A program made the position numbers and the translations under genes. 64,000 nt of DNA from Limenecus sp048360435 (lineage in GTDB: Bacteria; Cyanobacteriota; Vampirovibrionia; Gastranaerophilales; Gastranaerophilaceae). The stretch is from contig DBGCOP010000010.1 in assembly GCA_048360435.1 (NCBI GenBank), forward strand, positions 124,001-188,000. Direction: 5' to 3'. This document shows positions 15,706 through 24,584 of the stretch, piece by piece. Numbering within the stretch: position 1 is the first letter of the stretch; every line of letters starts with the position of its first letter. The notes beneath the pieces were generated by a model. That model ran no database searches. It was not told the DNA's origin and worked only from the letters and a program-made list of their open reading frames with translations.

Positions 15706-15805
15706 GATATTGCGATACAGCCCCTTTCTAAACTTGATTCAAAACATATTTTTAGACATTAATACTGTGTTTAATATTGAAATACTGTATTCAATATGGT
15801 AAAAT
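15706..15805 (+). promoter_or_regulatory. adhesin promoter overlapped by repeated Xre-type operators
   Basis: TTGAAA (15777-15782), a 17-base spacer and TAAAAT (15800-15805) form a promoter for the prepilin-like gene. Direct repeats AATACTGTGTTTAATATTG (15761-15779) and AATACTGTATTCAATATGG (15781-15799) are offset by 20 bases. The second fills the spacer, so a bound repressor would block polymerase. The second copy is also a near-dyad (TTGAA/TTCAA flanking TAC-T-GTA). A reversed imperfect copy lies at 15706-15720 beside the Xre start. Confidence 0.65.
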
Positions 15806-15855
15806 CCTAAAAAAGTATTGATAAAACTTATACTTAGCACGTAAGGATTAAGAAT

Positions 15856-17886
15856 ATGAAAATAACAATTGATAAAAAATGTAAGTTTTCTGGTTTTTCA
15901 CTTGCAGAAGCCTTGATTACTCTTTTAGTTGTATGTTTAATTACACTGGCATCAATACCAATACTGACAAAAAAAAGACGTGATCTAAAAGATGGAACCC
16001 ATGGCAGATGGGTTTGTACACAACACAGTCTCGGACATCTTGTGCACTGGCAAAAAGGACTATCAGTGGCAAACGAAGATGATCCCGAAAGCTGGGATGC
16101 AGGATGCAAGTTTGTCCCCCCGCATGGTGCAAGAAATTTTGCAATTACAGTGATAGGTTCAGGTGGTGGAGGTGCCTCAGGAATTTCAGAGATAAAAGAA
16201 GTTGCTTCCACAAAGAACGGCAATACTTCATTCATGCCGGAAAGTGACGGTGAATATTTCGTTGTTGCAATAGGCGGAGGAGGCGGAGGCGCTCAAGGTT
16301 TGTATTATGATGCTTCAGGATGTAACAGTGCCGCAGGTGGCGCAGGTTCTTCAGGCTCTGTCTTTGCAGGCAGAGTTAAGCTATATAAAGGTAAAACTTA
16401 CATACTTGAGCGAGGTAACGGAGGAACCAGAAACACAGGTTCGGGCTGGAACGGTTGCGTTAGAGATACAGACAGAGCAGGCTCGGGCGGTGCTTCAAAG
16501 TTATATACAGAAGGAAGCAATGATTTAGTTATTACAGCATGGGGAGGTCAAGGCGGAGTTAATATTAAAACAGGCGGCTATTCTACCTGGTGTAAAAGAA
16601 AATGTAGAGGAGGAGAAGGTGGAGGCTCACCAAAACTTCCTCTGGTTGTAATAAATAATACCAATAAAACAAGTCAGTTCCAAACTGACGGAGAATCTGT
16701 TGTTGAAAGAGGAGAAGCAGGTGAAAACGGAGGATGTAACAGAAGTCATAATTCATTGAAAAATGTTACTTATTCAACAGGAGGAAAAGGATTTTCATTG
16801 TTCAAACTGGGCGTAAATTCAGGCAATTCATACGGCGCAGGAGGCAATGGTTCTTTGGGCAACAGATATATGAACAATGGAAGTTGGATTGTAACCCATA
16901 ATTATTTAGATAAACTTTCTGACGGTCAGGTTGGATATGTCGGAGTATATCAAATTATCAGAAAACAGGGGCAAGGCGGTGAACAATCAGAGCCCGAGCA
17001 GGTTATGGTTCCTTCTATCGAAGGCAATGTTAAAATCACACTCGGTGAATCAGTGGGCGCTGATACAGATGGCCAGGAAACCAGAGTTGAAATTTTCAAC
17101 AAATTCGGTACACGCTCAAGATTAATAAGAGGCTTTGGCGGTAAAAAAGGTACCGCAATTGTGAGTGAAACAAACACTGACGGAGCAAAATCAATCTGGA
17201 CAGATGATGGAGGCGGACTAAAAGGTGACGTTTGTAAAAAAGGCGAATCTACTCCTATATATGAATCAGAAGCCTCTGATATAAGCGATAAAAAACTGGT
17301 ATGCGTAAAATTGAGCTGTTCAATTGATCCTGACAATGAGCCTAATGTTGCAGGTTTTCTTCCGGGTGACCCTAATAAAGCTGCCGAATATTCTACCGGT
17401 TATAATCAATGGATAAATCTTTCATATAACAAATCATCTCTGGAAAAAGTATTTAAAGCTATCGGTATGGGATATTTTAAACATTTTTATCCTGATAGTG
17501 CAGGTACCGGTGTAAATTATAGTACTTTTTCAAATATGAATAATTACTTTATATTTAGTGATAAACTAATTAAATCTTATGATAATTACAACCAAAACAT
17601 TACTTCTCAAGGACAAACTTATTACAGACTTGATCTTGGTCATTACTGTTTTAGAGACAGCAGACTGAATTATGTACCTGATTGTGATGAAGAAAAGTCT
17701 GTTTCAACAGGTGAATCTTCAAAACGTATTATTGGTTATAGAACCAGCTATGACTGTCCTGATGCCGGCAATGCTTTAAGAAAAGCATACGGAGCCGGAG
17801 GCGGCGGCGGATATGCGCCGGATGTTTTAAATTTTGCAGGTAAAGGCGGAAAAAGTGCACCCGGTGCAGTTATCATCGAATGGTAG
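15856..17886 (+). CDS. large glycine-rich protein with prepilin-type N-terminus
   Basis: A 676-residue protein. Its N-terminus (FSGFSLAEALITLLVVCLIT, then LASIPILTKKRR) has the prepilin peptidase pattern: cleavage after Gly, a Glu at +5 in LAEA, and a long hydrophobic helix. Beyond it are tracts of Gly (GGGGGA, GGAGSSG, GGEGGG, GAGGGGGYAP) and many cysteines, and the C-terminus is PGAVIIEW. That ending is typical of glycine-rich tail-fibre or adhesin domains, which fold as polyglycine helices. It is far larger than ordinary pseudopilins (about 150 residues). It could be a pilus-tip or surface adhesin, with PilT at 28403 in the same window. Expression is probably controlled by the divergent Xre protein. 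A terminator follows. Confidence 0.78.
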   Translation: MKITIDKKCKFSGFSLAEALITLLVVCLITLASIPILTKKRRDLKDGTHGRWVCTQHSLGHLVHWQKGLSVANEDDPESWDAGCKFVPPHGARNFAITVIGSGGGGASGISEIKEVASTKNGNTSFMPESDGEYFVVAIGGGGGGAQGLYYDASGCNSAAGGAGSSGSVFAGRVKLYKGKTYILERGNGGTRNTGSGWNGCVRDTDRAGSGGASKLYTEGSNDLVITAWGGQGGVNIKTGGYSTWCKRKCRGGEGGGSPKLPLVVINNTNKTSQFQTDGESVVERGEAGENGGCNRSHNSLKNVTYSTGGKGFSLFKLGVNSGNSYGAGGNGSLGNRYMNNGSWIVTHNYLDKLSDGQVGYVGVYQIIRKQGQGGEQSEPEQVMVPSIEGNVKITLGESVGADTDGQETRVEIFNKFGTRSRLIRGFGGKKGTAIVSETNTDGAKSIWTDDGGGLKGDVCKKGESTPIYESEASDISDKKLVCVKLSCSIDPDNEPNVAGFLPGDPNKAAEYSTGYNQWINLSYNKSSLEKVFKAIGMGYFKHFYPDSAGTGVNYSTFSNMNNYFIFSDKLIKSYDNYNQNITSQGQTYYRLDLGHYCFRDSRLNYVPDCDEEKSVSTGESSKRIIGYRTSYDCPDAGNALRKAYGAGGGGGYAPDVLNFAGKGGKSAPGAVIIEW

Positions 17887-17919
17887 ACATTTAAAAATTT
17901 AAATTATACATGTGACTTT

Positions 17920-17945
17920 GACCCTTGAAATAAGGGTCTTTTTTT
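17920..17945 (+). terminator. terminator of the glycine-rich prepilin-like gene
   Basis: GACCCTT (17920-17926), loop GAAAT and AAGGGTC (17932-17938) make a 7-bp stem followed by seven T (17939-17945), 34 bases past the stop codon. The opposite strand has no T tract, so it serves the plus strand only. Confidence 0.9.
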
Positions 17946-17959
17946 ATTCTTATTTTTGC

Positions 17960-18664
17960 CTAGTTACTTTGTCCCGCTCTGTATCCGCACCATGCAAAAA
18001 TCGCCGGCATAATCTTTTCTACATGAAGATGCTTAATCACCGGAAAATCTGCCAGAACCAAAGCTCCGATTGCATCATCCATATTGATAATTGAATCTTT
18101 CAAAGTAAGTTTTCTGTCCGGTTCTTTATCCTTTGGATCATTAATGAGATTTGACAAAAATGCAGCCAGAGGCATACCTGCAATCAATCCGGTAGCAACA
18201 GCAGCAGCTTTTACAGGTTTTGAATTTTTATATTTACTGTTGTCTTCAAGAAGTTTCAATACACCTCCAACAAGAAGAGTAGGCACTGTCGCATTCATAA
18301 ATTGAAATACACCTTCATTAATCTTTCTTTTTTTATTAGCCTTTTTATCAGCAACAAGACCTGATACAACACCGCCTGTTATACTTCCTGCACTAACACA
18401 GAGCATTTCAGGAAGTTCATATTTTATTTTTATAAGATTTTTCAAATTAACTTTGCCAAACTGTTTTTTAGCAAAAATGACCATCGGAATTATTGTTCCA
18501 AGAACTGAAGATGCCCCTATTACAGATGCAGTTTTGTTATCCGTTTTTTCTATTCTGTGATAGCGCCTGTCAACCCAGCTTTGATACATTTTTTTTGTAT
18601 TTTCAGTCCTGTGAAATGCGCTAAATACATTCTGTTTCGGTTTGTTGTCTACTGTGATGGTCAT
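17960..18664 (-). CDS. hypothetical membrane protein
   Basis: A 234-residue protein with a soluble N-terminus and several hydrophobic, glycine-rich segments (ASVIGASSVLGTIIPMVIF; LCVSAGSITGGVVSGLV; TVPTLLVGGVLKLL; AVATGLIAGMPLAAFLSNLI). It has no recognised enzymatic motif. The alternation of short helices and small residues suggests an integral membrane protein with four or so segments. It is transcribed toward the terminator of the adhesin gene, alone. I associate this kind of protein with the lineage, but function is unknown. Confidence 0.7.
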   Translation of the reverse strand: MTITVDNKPKQNVFSAFHRTENTKKMYQSWVDRRYHRIEKTDNKTASVIGASSVLGTIIPMVIFAKKQFGKVNLKNLIKIKYELPEMLCVSAGSITGGVVSGLVADKKANKKRKINEGVFQFMNATVPTLLVGGVLKLLEDNSKYKNSKPVKAAAVATGLIAGMPLAAFLSNLINDPKDKEPDRKLTLKDSIINMDDAIGALVLADFPVIKHLHVEKIMPAIFAWCGYRAGQSN

Positions 18665-18784
18665 ATACTTTTATCATTCCGTGTACTTTAGAATTTTATC
18701 ATATAAAACCTGAACATCTAAAAAATTGCTATTGTTATTGTACAATTAGTTACATAAGATTTATTTTAAAATATGGAGAAACAT

Positions 18785-19246
18785 ATGATTATTGATAAAA
18801 TAGAAAATGCAAAACTATATTACGGATTGGGAGAAAGATATCAACAGGCGTTTGAATTTATATTAAACAATGATTTAAAAAATTTCGAAAACGGTATATA
18901 TGAAATTGACGGGAAAAATATCTTCGTCTCAATTCAGGATTATCAAACCAAAAAAGCAGAAGACTCTAAATTCGAAGCTCACAAAAAATATGCTGACATC
19001 CAATTAATTTTGAAAGGTGAAGAAAAGCTGGGTTTTGGAGATATCGAAAATTATTTGGCAACTGAACAATATAATGATGAAAAAGACATAGTTTTTTTAG
19101 AAGAAAAAATTAAAAACAATAGCAATTTTGCAAAAGCAAATGAAGGAGATTTTCTGATATTTATGCCTTCAGATGCACATATGCCTTGCATATCAATAGA
19201 CAAACCAGCCTATGTCAAAAAAGCGGTAATTAAAGTCAAAATATAA
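18785..19246 (+). CDS. YhcH/YjgK/YiaL family protein
   Basis: A 153-residue cupin-fold protein of the YhcH/YiaL (DUF386) family. Recognisable parts are FEAHKKYADIQLILKGEEKLG, with the family's H-x-x-Y-x-D-I-Q core that binds metal and ligand, and DFLIFMPSDAHMPCIS with the second histidine. In other bacteria family members act on sialic acid or related sugars. The start at 18785 has GGAG seven bases upstream; a start at 18773 is less likely. It stands alone between the hypothetical membrane protein and the envelope group, with no sugar genes next to it, so its substrate is unknown. Confidence 0.88.
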   Translation: MIIDKIENAKLYYGLGERYQQAFEFILNNDLKNFENGIYEIDGKNIFVSIQDYQTKKAEDSKFEAHKKYADIQLILKGEEKLGFGDIENYLATEQYNDEKDIVFLEEKIKNNSNFAKANEGDFLIFMPSDAHMPCISIDKPAYVKKAVIKVKI

Positions 19247-19277
19247 CTGTATGTAACTTTAAAGGTGTGTTAATTTC

Positions 19278-19306
19278 TTGTAAAAGATATATTTTGCATG
19301 TAAAAT
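19278..19306 (+). promoter_or_regulatory. promoter of the envelope gene group
   Basis: TTGTAA (19278-19283), a 17-base spacer and TAAAAT (19301-19306) lie 30 bases ahead of the small membrane protein gene. The same hexamers recur upstream of ilvB with a 16-base spacer. Confidence 0.5.
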
Positions 19307-19335
19307 GTTATCGTAGAAGACTGTGGGTTATATTC

Positions 19336-19440
19336 ATGGAATTTTTTAGAAAAAATCAAAAACTTATAGTAGGAATAATTGCCGTTTCATTTTTGTTGTT
19401 TATGTTTGCACCTATATTGATTGCATTCATGGCAAGATAA
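19336..19440 (+). CDS. 34-residue single-pass membrane protein
   Basis: A short gene encoding MEFFRKNQKLIVGIIAVSF followed by LLFMFAPILIAFMAR. There is a basic N-terminus, one membrane helix of about 21 residues and a basic C-terminus. It follows a promoter by 30 bases and precedes the M23 peptidase gene on the same strand. The clean N-in basic/hydrophobic design and placement support a real small membrane protein, perhaps a partner of the peptidoglycan or outer-membrane factors that follow. Confidence 0.6.
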   Translation: MEFFRKNQKLIVGIIAVSFLLFMFAPILIAFMAR

Positions 19441-19471
19441 ATTGAATAGTGGAAGCAGGTTAATCAAATCT

Positions 19472-20605
19472 ATGTCGCTCAATGCACATATCATAAACAT
19501 ATATAGAAGCTTTATAAAAGCGGTTTTTATAGTAATATTGTTATTTTCTTTTTCATCAAATGCTTTTTGTTCTCAAAATCATATTGAAAAAAAGAGAAAA
19601 GAAACTCATGCGAAAGTTTTAAGGCTCAAAAGACTTGAAACCATTGAAACAAATAAACTCTACAAAAACCAGCAAAAGCTTGAAAACGCACAAAAAAACC
19701 TCAATACCACAAAGAAACAATATCAGTCGGCCGAACAACAACTTTCAGAAGCTGAAAAAAATCTGAACGCTACTATGCAAGATTATTCTGAAACAGAATT
19801 TCAATCCAAAAACAGAATCAGACAAATATTTAAAAAACAAAGAAAAGGAATGTTTCAGCTTTTACTTTCGACAACTGATATAAATACCTTCCTTGACCGC
19901 ATATATTATCAGAATATTATTACCAAAAAAGATAAAAAAAGACTTGCTTATTTAAAAGAAAAATCCAGAAGAATAGCTATTTTAAGAAATCAAATTGAAC
20001 AACAAAAAACCATAATAGCCTATTCAATAAAAAATATAAATGCTCAACAGCAATATATTCAAGGTGCTATCAGCCAGAATGAAAGTTCCATTCAAAAATA
20101 TAGAACTAACAGAGCATACTATGAAAAAGCTGAAAGAGAACTCGCCAAACAATCCGAAGCTTTAAGCAAAATGATTAGCCGCAATACACAGGGAACTACT
20201 GTTAAAGTTGTCTCAGGTTTTATGAAACCGATTGCCGGACCAATCACATCACCTTTCGGATACAGAACTCATCCTATATTCAAAAGAACAATTTATCATT
20301 CGGGTATTGATATAGGCGGAATAAATGGCGGAAAAATCAGAGCATCAAACTCCGGAAAAGTTATTTATTCAGGTTGGTATGGGGGATATGGAAAAGTTGT
20401 AATTATTGATCATGGCATAATTAACGGCAAACCAATTTCTACACTTTATGCCCATATGTCAGGATATACAGTCAGTGCGGGACAGAACGTCCTAAAAGGT
20501 CAGGTCATAGGATACGAAGGTTCTACCGGATACAGCACAGGTCCTCACTGTCACTTCGAAGTCAGGGTAAACGGTAAACCGCAAAATCCGCTTAATTATA
20601 TTTAA
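19472..20605 (+). CDS. EnvC-like M23 peptidoglycan hydrolase
   Basis: A 377-residue exported protein. A signal peptide (FIKAVFIVILLFSFSSNAFC) is followed by a long coiled coil (about 40-225) and a C-terminal M23/LytM domain. The zinc ligands are H276 and D280 (YHSGIDIGG) and H361 of the HCHFEV motif, with H328 and H359 as catalytic histidines. Because the metal site is intact, it should be an active endopeptidase, unlike the degenerate EnvC of E. coli. It probably trims cross-links during division or pilus and outer-membrane insertion. The start is uncertain: ATG 19472 is chosen because an ATG at 19421 overlaps the small upstream gene and adds a polar leader before the signal peptide. The OstA-like gene follows 15 bases later. 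Confidence 0.9.
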   Translation: MSLNAHIINIYRSFIKAVFIVILLFSFSSNAFCSQNHIEKKRKETHAKVLRLKRLETIETNKLYKNQQKLENAQKNLNTTKKQYQSAEQQLSEAEKNLNATMQDYSETEFQSKNRIRQIFKKQRKGMFQLLLSTTDINTFLDRIYYQNIITKKDKKRLAYLKEKSRRIAILRNQIEQQKTIIAYSIKNINAQQQYIQGAISQNESSIQKYRTNRAYYEKAERELAKQSEALSKMISRNTQGTTVKVVSGFMKPIAGPITSPFGYRTHPIFKRTIYHSGIDIGGINGGKIRASNSGKVIYSGWYGGYGKVVIIDHGIINGKPISTLYAHMSGYTVSAGQNVLKGQVIGYEGSTGYSTGPHCHFEVRVNGKPQNPLNYI

Positions 20606-20620
20606 TAAAAAGGTTGTTTC

Positions 20621-22660
20621 GTGAATAAAAAAATTTTTATAAGTTTAATATTATTATTTTCACTAGGCTTGTGGAGTGCTAAAACAGATTATGCTCTCTG
20701 CGCTGAGATTTTCGATGTTCCTCAAAACACCGATAGTCAAGAGAACATTATCAATGAAGAAAAAGATAACAAAACACCTGTTGATGAAGAAAGTGTTTCA
20801 TCAAAAGAATTACAAGAAGAAACAGTAAAACAGGAAAAAACAAAAAAATTCTTTACTAAAACGGAACGGACGGAAAAAGCAAAAAAACAAGATCAAACAT
20901 CAAATGAAGGCACAACAGATGTTCTGGTTGATAGTGATTCAATTGAATATTTCCCGGAACGTCATGAATTTGAAGCAATTGGAAATGCTAAAGTCACATT
21001 CCCTGCCGAAAACTCAGTATTAATTGCCGATAAAATTATTTTTAATCATGACACTAATTATATCAAAGGTTATGGAAATGTTGTTCTTGTAAAAGAAGGT
21101 CAGAAGGTAAACGGGGATTATATCCAAGTTGACCTGAATGACAATAATGCACTGATGAATAACCCCGTACTCAATCATCTTGCCATAAAAATCAAAGCAA
21201 AAACAGGCATAGTATATGATGCTCAAACAGAAGCTTTAGACGGAACAGTAACATTTAATGACAAAACCCAGTACAGATTCTGGTCAAGACCTATTATGGG
21301 CTTTAATAACCCAATGATGGATGAAGCTATTCCAACACAACTGTATTTTAAAGAAAAATATGATAACAAATGGAGATTGAAAGCAAAAACAATTATCATA
21401 GACAGCTACAAAGACAGAGATGTCGCTACATTAAAAAATGCTGATTTATATATTCAAGACACAAAAATGGCAAGTGCAGGAAAAATTAAACTGTACACTG
21501 ATAAAGAACAACAATATATTGAAACAAATATGCTGGAACTCGGATCTTTGAGAAATATAGGCGCATTTGTTTCACCGGGTTTTGTGTTCCAAACTCCAAA
21601 CTCTTCAACATTAAAACTAGGTCCGGCACTAACTTATGACCACGAAATTGGTGTAGGTGCAGTCGGACGCTTCCTTACAGATAAAAATCGTACAGATTTT
21701 GGCTACGGAACATCAAAAAGCAAAATAGTTGTACGTGGTGAACAGGAATTTACAGACAATTTAAGATTGCAATACGGTATAAATTCATATATGAATAACT
21801 GGTTCCTTGGCGGAAGAATGCCAAAATACGGCTTCCAGTTTATTCATCATAAAGCTTACGACCTTGATGATATCGGAGTGAACTTCCAAAACAGATTCAC
21901 GGCAGGATATGCAAAAGACTGGAACAGAACTTTTTCAACAACTAAGGCATCCTGGATGACTCAATCCACAAAGTCTCTATTTTCCTATAAAAATACAGAC
22001 AGCAAATTTGCGGCTGATTTCGGCGTAAGCCTTCAAACCAGTGCCAGCTTATACGGAACAGGTGATACAATGGGAGTTTTAAGAGCAGGTCCTTATCTCA
22101 GAACACAGTATAAAGCATGGCAACAATACCTTGCATATTATCAAGGTGCTGTGGCAGGTGATTCACCTATGAATTACGATAAATACTATTATGGACGTTC
22201 GAGTATTCAACTCGGTGAATCATTAAGAATATGCAGATATCTAACTTTGATGTATGCAGGCACAATTGTACTATCAGATGACACACCAAACGATAACATG
22301 TTTCAGGAAAACAGAATATACTTTGCTGTCGGACCTGATGATTTGAAATTTCTCGTCGGTTACGATGTTTACAGACAAAACGCATCTATGGGCGTTATAA
22401 TGAATGTCGGTGCCGAAAATTCAGATGTAGAGTTTAAACGCTTAATTTTGAACGATCCTCAGGCTATCGGAAAACATAAAAAATCTGAAAAAGAAAGAAT
22501 GGCTGCTCAAAAGAAAAAAGCAGAAGAAGAGAAAAAGAAAAAAGAATCAGATCCTATGAACCGCTCTGTTAAAGATTACAGAGACTACAATCCGGGCTTT
22601 AACATGATGCCGGGCGGTGCTTTACTTCAACCTTCTCTGATAAGACCACCCGGAATGTAG
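20621..22660 (+). CDS. OstA/LptD-like outer-membrane assembly protein
   Basis: A 679-residue exported protein starting with GTG (AAAAGG seven bases upstream). A signal peptide (residues 1-28) and an acidic linker rich in Glu and Lys precede an OstA-type beta-jellyroll domain (about 105-215: VDSDSIEYFPERHEFEAIGNAKVTF). The remaining 400 residues show the alternating pattern of a beta-barrel, and the end is an unusual Lys/Glu-rich coil and a Pro/Met tail. LptD inserts lipopolysaccharide in the outer membrane. The combination of jellyroll and barrel fits, although this protein is shorter than typical LptD and its C-terminal tail is odd. It is the third gene of an envelope group and fits with kdsA nearby. 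Confidence 0.72.
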   Translation: MNKKIFISLILLFSLGLWSAKTDYALCAEIFDVPQNTDSQENIINEEKDNKTPVDEESVSSKELQEETVKQEKTKKFFTKTERTEKAKKQDQTSNEGTTDVLVDSDSIEYFPERHEFEAIGNAKVTFPAENSVLIADKIIFNHDTNYIKGYGNVVLVKEGQKVNGDYIQVDLNDNNALMNNPVLNHLAIKIKAKTGIVYDAQTEALDGTVTFNDKTQYRFWSRPIMGFNNPMMDEAIPTQLYFKEKYDNKWRLKAKTIIIDSYKDRDVATLKNADLYIQDTKMASAGKIKLYTDKEQQYIETNMLELGSLRNIGAFVSPGFVFQTPNSSTLKLGPALTYDHEIGVGAVGRFLTDKNRTDFGYGTSKSKIVVRGEQEFTDNLRLQYGINSYMNNWFLGGRMPKYGFQFIHHKAYDLDDIGVNFQNRFTAGYAKDWNRTFSTTKASWMTQSTKSLFSYKNTDSKFAADFGVSLQTSASLYGTGDTMGVLRAGPYLRTQYKAWQQYLAYYQGAVAGDSPMNYDKYYYGRSSIQLGESLRICRYLTLMYAGTIVLSDDTPNDNMFQENRIYFAVGPDDLKFLVGYDVYRQNASMGVIMNVGAENSDVEFKRLILNDPQAIGKHKKSEKERMAAQKKKAEEEKKKKESDPMNRSVKDYRDYNPGFNMMPGGALLQPSLIRPPGM

Positions 22661-22732
22661 ATTGTATATTATTCATTTGTAGTATAATATATTGAGATTA
22701 GACCATTATTTGACAAGGGGAATAATAATAAA

Positions 22733-23596
22733 ATGACTCTAAAAGATTGGTTTGAAACCAGAAAAGAAGAACAAATTGCGGCTCGTCCAATCGATCCGAA
22801 AATTGATGATAATATTGGCAAACTTTGGGTAAAATGTTTCAACTGTAATGCACAGTTACCCAAAAAAGAACTCGAACACCACATGATGGTGTGTCCTGAA
22901 TGTGGCTATCATTTTAGAATAAATGCAAAAACCAGAATTAGCCAGCTCTTTGATGAAGGCACGTTTGAAGAATATTTTGAAAATATTTCACCTTCTGATC
23001 CATTGGAATTTGTAGACACAGAATCTTATGTACAAAGACAGGAAAAAGCAAAAAAATCAACTAACCTGAATGATGCCGTAATAACAGGCATAGGCAAAGT
23101 TGAAGGTGAAGAAATAGCCTGTGCAATAATGGATTTTGAATACATGGGCGGTTCTATGGGCAGTGTCGTGGGTGAAAAGGTCACAAGAATAATAGAAGAA
23201 GCCTTGAAAAGAAAAATTCCTGTTGTAACAATCACTGCTTCAGGTGGAGCAAGAATGCAGGAGAGTGCATTGTCTTTAATGCAAATGGCAAAAACTAGCT
23301 GTGCGGTTGCAAAATTAAATGATGCAAAGCTCCTATACATAAATATCCTCACCGACCCTACATACGGAGGTGTTACAGCAAGTTTCGGAACAATCGGTGA
23401 TATTATTATTGCTGAACAAGGCGCAAGAATCGGTTTCGCAGGTCGACGTGTAATTGAACAAACCATAAGACAAAAACTTCCCGCAGATTTCCAAACTGCT
23501 GAATACCTTATGAAACATGGACAAATCGACCTTATTGCAAAACGTCAGGAATTAAAAGAAACTCTTGCTAAAATTTTAAAACTACACAAACATTAA
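22733..23596 (+). CDS. accD: acetyl-CoA carboxylase carboxyltransferase subunit beta
   Basis: A 287-residue beta subunit that, with AccA, moves carboxyl from biotin to acetyl-CoA to make malonyl-CoA for fatty acids. An N-terminal zinc ribbon (C35, C38, C54, C57) is intact. The crotonase-fold core contains SGGARMQES and GGVTASFGTIGDI. GGGG lies upstream of the ATG, and the protein has the usual length. It is directly followed by accA and prmA, so the two carboxyltransferase subunits should be made in equal amounts. The biotin carboxylase parts (accB, accC) are not in this window, although bioB is. Confidence 0.97.
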   Translation: MTLKDWFETRKEEQIAARPIDPKIDDNIGKLWVKCFNCNAQLPKKELEHHMMVCPECGYHFRINAKTRISQLFDEGTFEEYFENISPSDPLEFVDTESYVQRQEKAKKSTNLNDAVITGIGKVEGEEIACAIMDFEYMGGSMGSVVGEKVTRIIEEALKRKIPVVTITASGGARMQESALSLMQMAKTSCAVAKLNDAKLLYINILTDPTYGGVTASFGTIGDIIIAEQGARIGFAGRRVIEQTIRQKLPADFQTAEYLMKHGQIDLIAKRQELKETLAKILKLHKH

Positions 23597-23622
23597 TCAG
23601 AAGATTTTTGGGAATTATTAAT

Positions 23623-24570
23623 ATGAAATTAGATTTTGAAAAACCAATAATAAAAATAGAAGAAAAAATAGAAGAATTAAAAAAAATGAGCGAAGAATCA
23701 GGTATGGACTTGTCCAAAGAAATTGAAAATTTTGAACAACAGTCTCATGAATACAAAAAAGAACTCTATGAAAATCTAAAACCTTCACAAAAACTCCAAA
23801 TCGCAAGACATCCTAACAGACCAAACTTTTTAGATTATATAAATTTAATCACAACTGATTTTGTGGAAATGCATGGAGACAGAGAAGGCACAGATGACAG
23901 AGCGATAATCGGCGGTCCTGCTAAAATAGGCGAAACACCGGTTATGATTGTTGGTACGGTAAAAGGCAAATCTACTAAAGAAAACCTTGTCTATAACTTT
24001 GGAATGCCTCAACCTGAAGGATACAGAAAAGCATTGAGACTCTTTGAACATGCAAACAGATTCGGGCTTCCTATCATTACATTAATCGATACACCGGGTG
24101 CTTATCCCGGTATTAAAGCAGAAGAACATGGTCAAGGAATTGCTATTGCCGTAAATTTAAAAGAAATGGCAAAATTAGAAGTACCCATCATAGCAATCAT
24201 CACAGGCGAAGGCTGTTCAGGCGGTGCACTTGGTCTTGCAGTTGCTAACAAAGTTCTTGTGCTTGAACACGCATATTATACTGTTATTTCTCCTGAAGGC
24301 TGTGCTTCTATATTGTGGAGAGATGCAGCAAAAGCAGCTGATGCAGCAGAAGCATTGAAAATTACAGGTCCTGATCTTTTAAAATACAATATAATTGACG
24401 GAATTGTGAAAGAACCTCTTGGCGGTGCTCATTATGATTATGAAGCAATGGGCAATGAGCTGAAATCTGAAATTTTAAAATCCCTTGATGAATACAAAAA
24501 TATGTCTGCACAACAACTAAAAGAAGACAGATACAATAAATTCAGAAGAATGGGTGTATTCAATTCATAA
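23623..24570 (+). CDS. accA: acetyl-CoA carboxylase carboxyltransferase subunit alpha
   Basis: A 315-residue alpha subunit of the carboxyltransferase complex. The N-terminal coiled-coil helix (KIEEKIEELKKM) and the oxyanion-hole segments GECGSGG-type (GEGCSGGALGLAVANKVLVLEHAYYTVISPEG) are clear. It starts at ATG 23623 after GGGAAT; an upstream TTG at 23608 is less likely. It lies 26 bases behind accD. Both are needed for activity, and the order accD-accA seen here is compatible with a dedicated operon. Confidence 0.97.
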   Translation: MKLDFEKPIIKIEEKIEELKKMSEESGMDLSKEIENFEQQSHEYKKELYENLKPSQKLQIARHPNRPNFLDYINLITTDFVEMHGDREGTDDRAIIGGPAKIGETPVMIVGTVKGKSTKENLVYNFGMPQPEGYRKALRLFEHANRFGLPIITLIDTPGAYPGIKAEEHGQGIAIAVNLKEMAKLEVPIIAIITGEGCSGGALGLAVANKVLVLEHAYYTVISPEGCASILWRDAAKAADAAEALKITGPDLLKYNIIDGIVKEPLGGAHYDYEAMGNELKSEILKSLDEYKNMSAQQLKEDRYNKFRRMGVFNS

Positions 24571-24584
24571 TCAGGAGAAAAAGA

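Noticed and set aside
15834..16235. Minus-strand 133-residue frame opposite the prepilin-like gene
   Set aside because: It is an antisense shadow of the glycine-rich coding region, whose signal, motifs and promoter support the plus strand.
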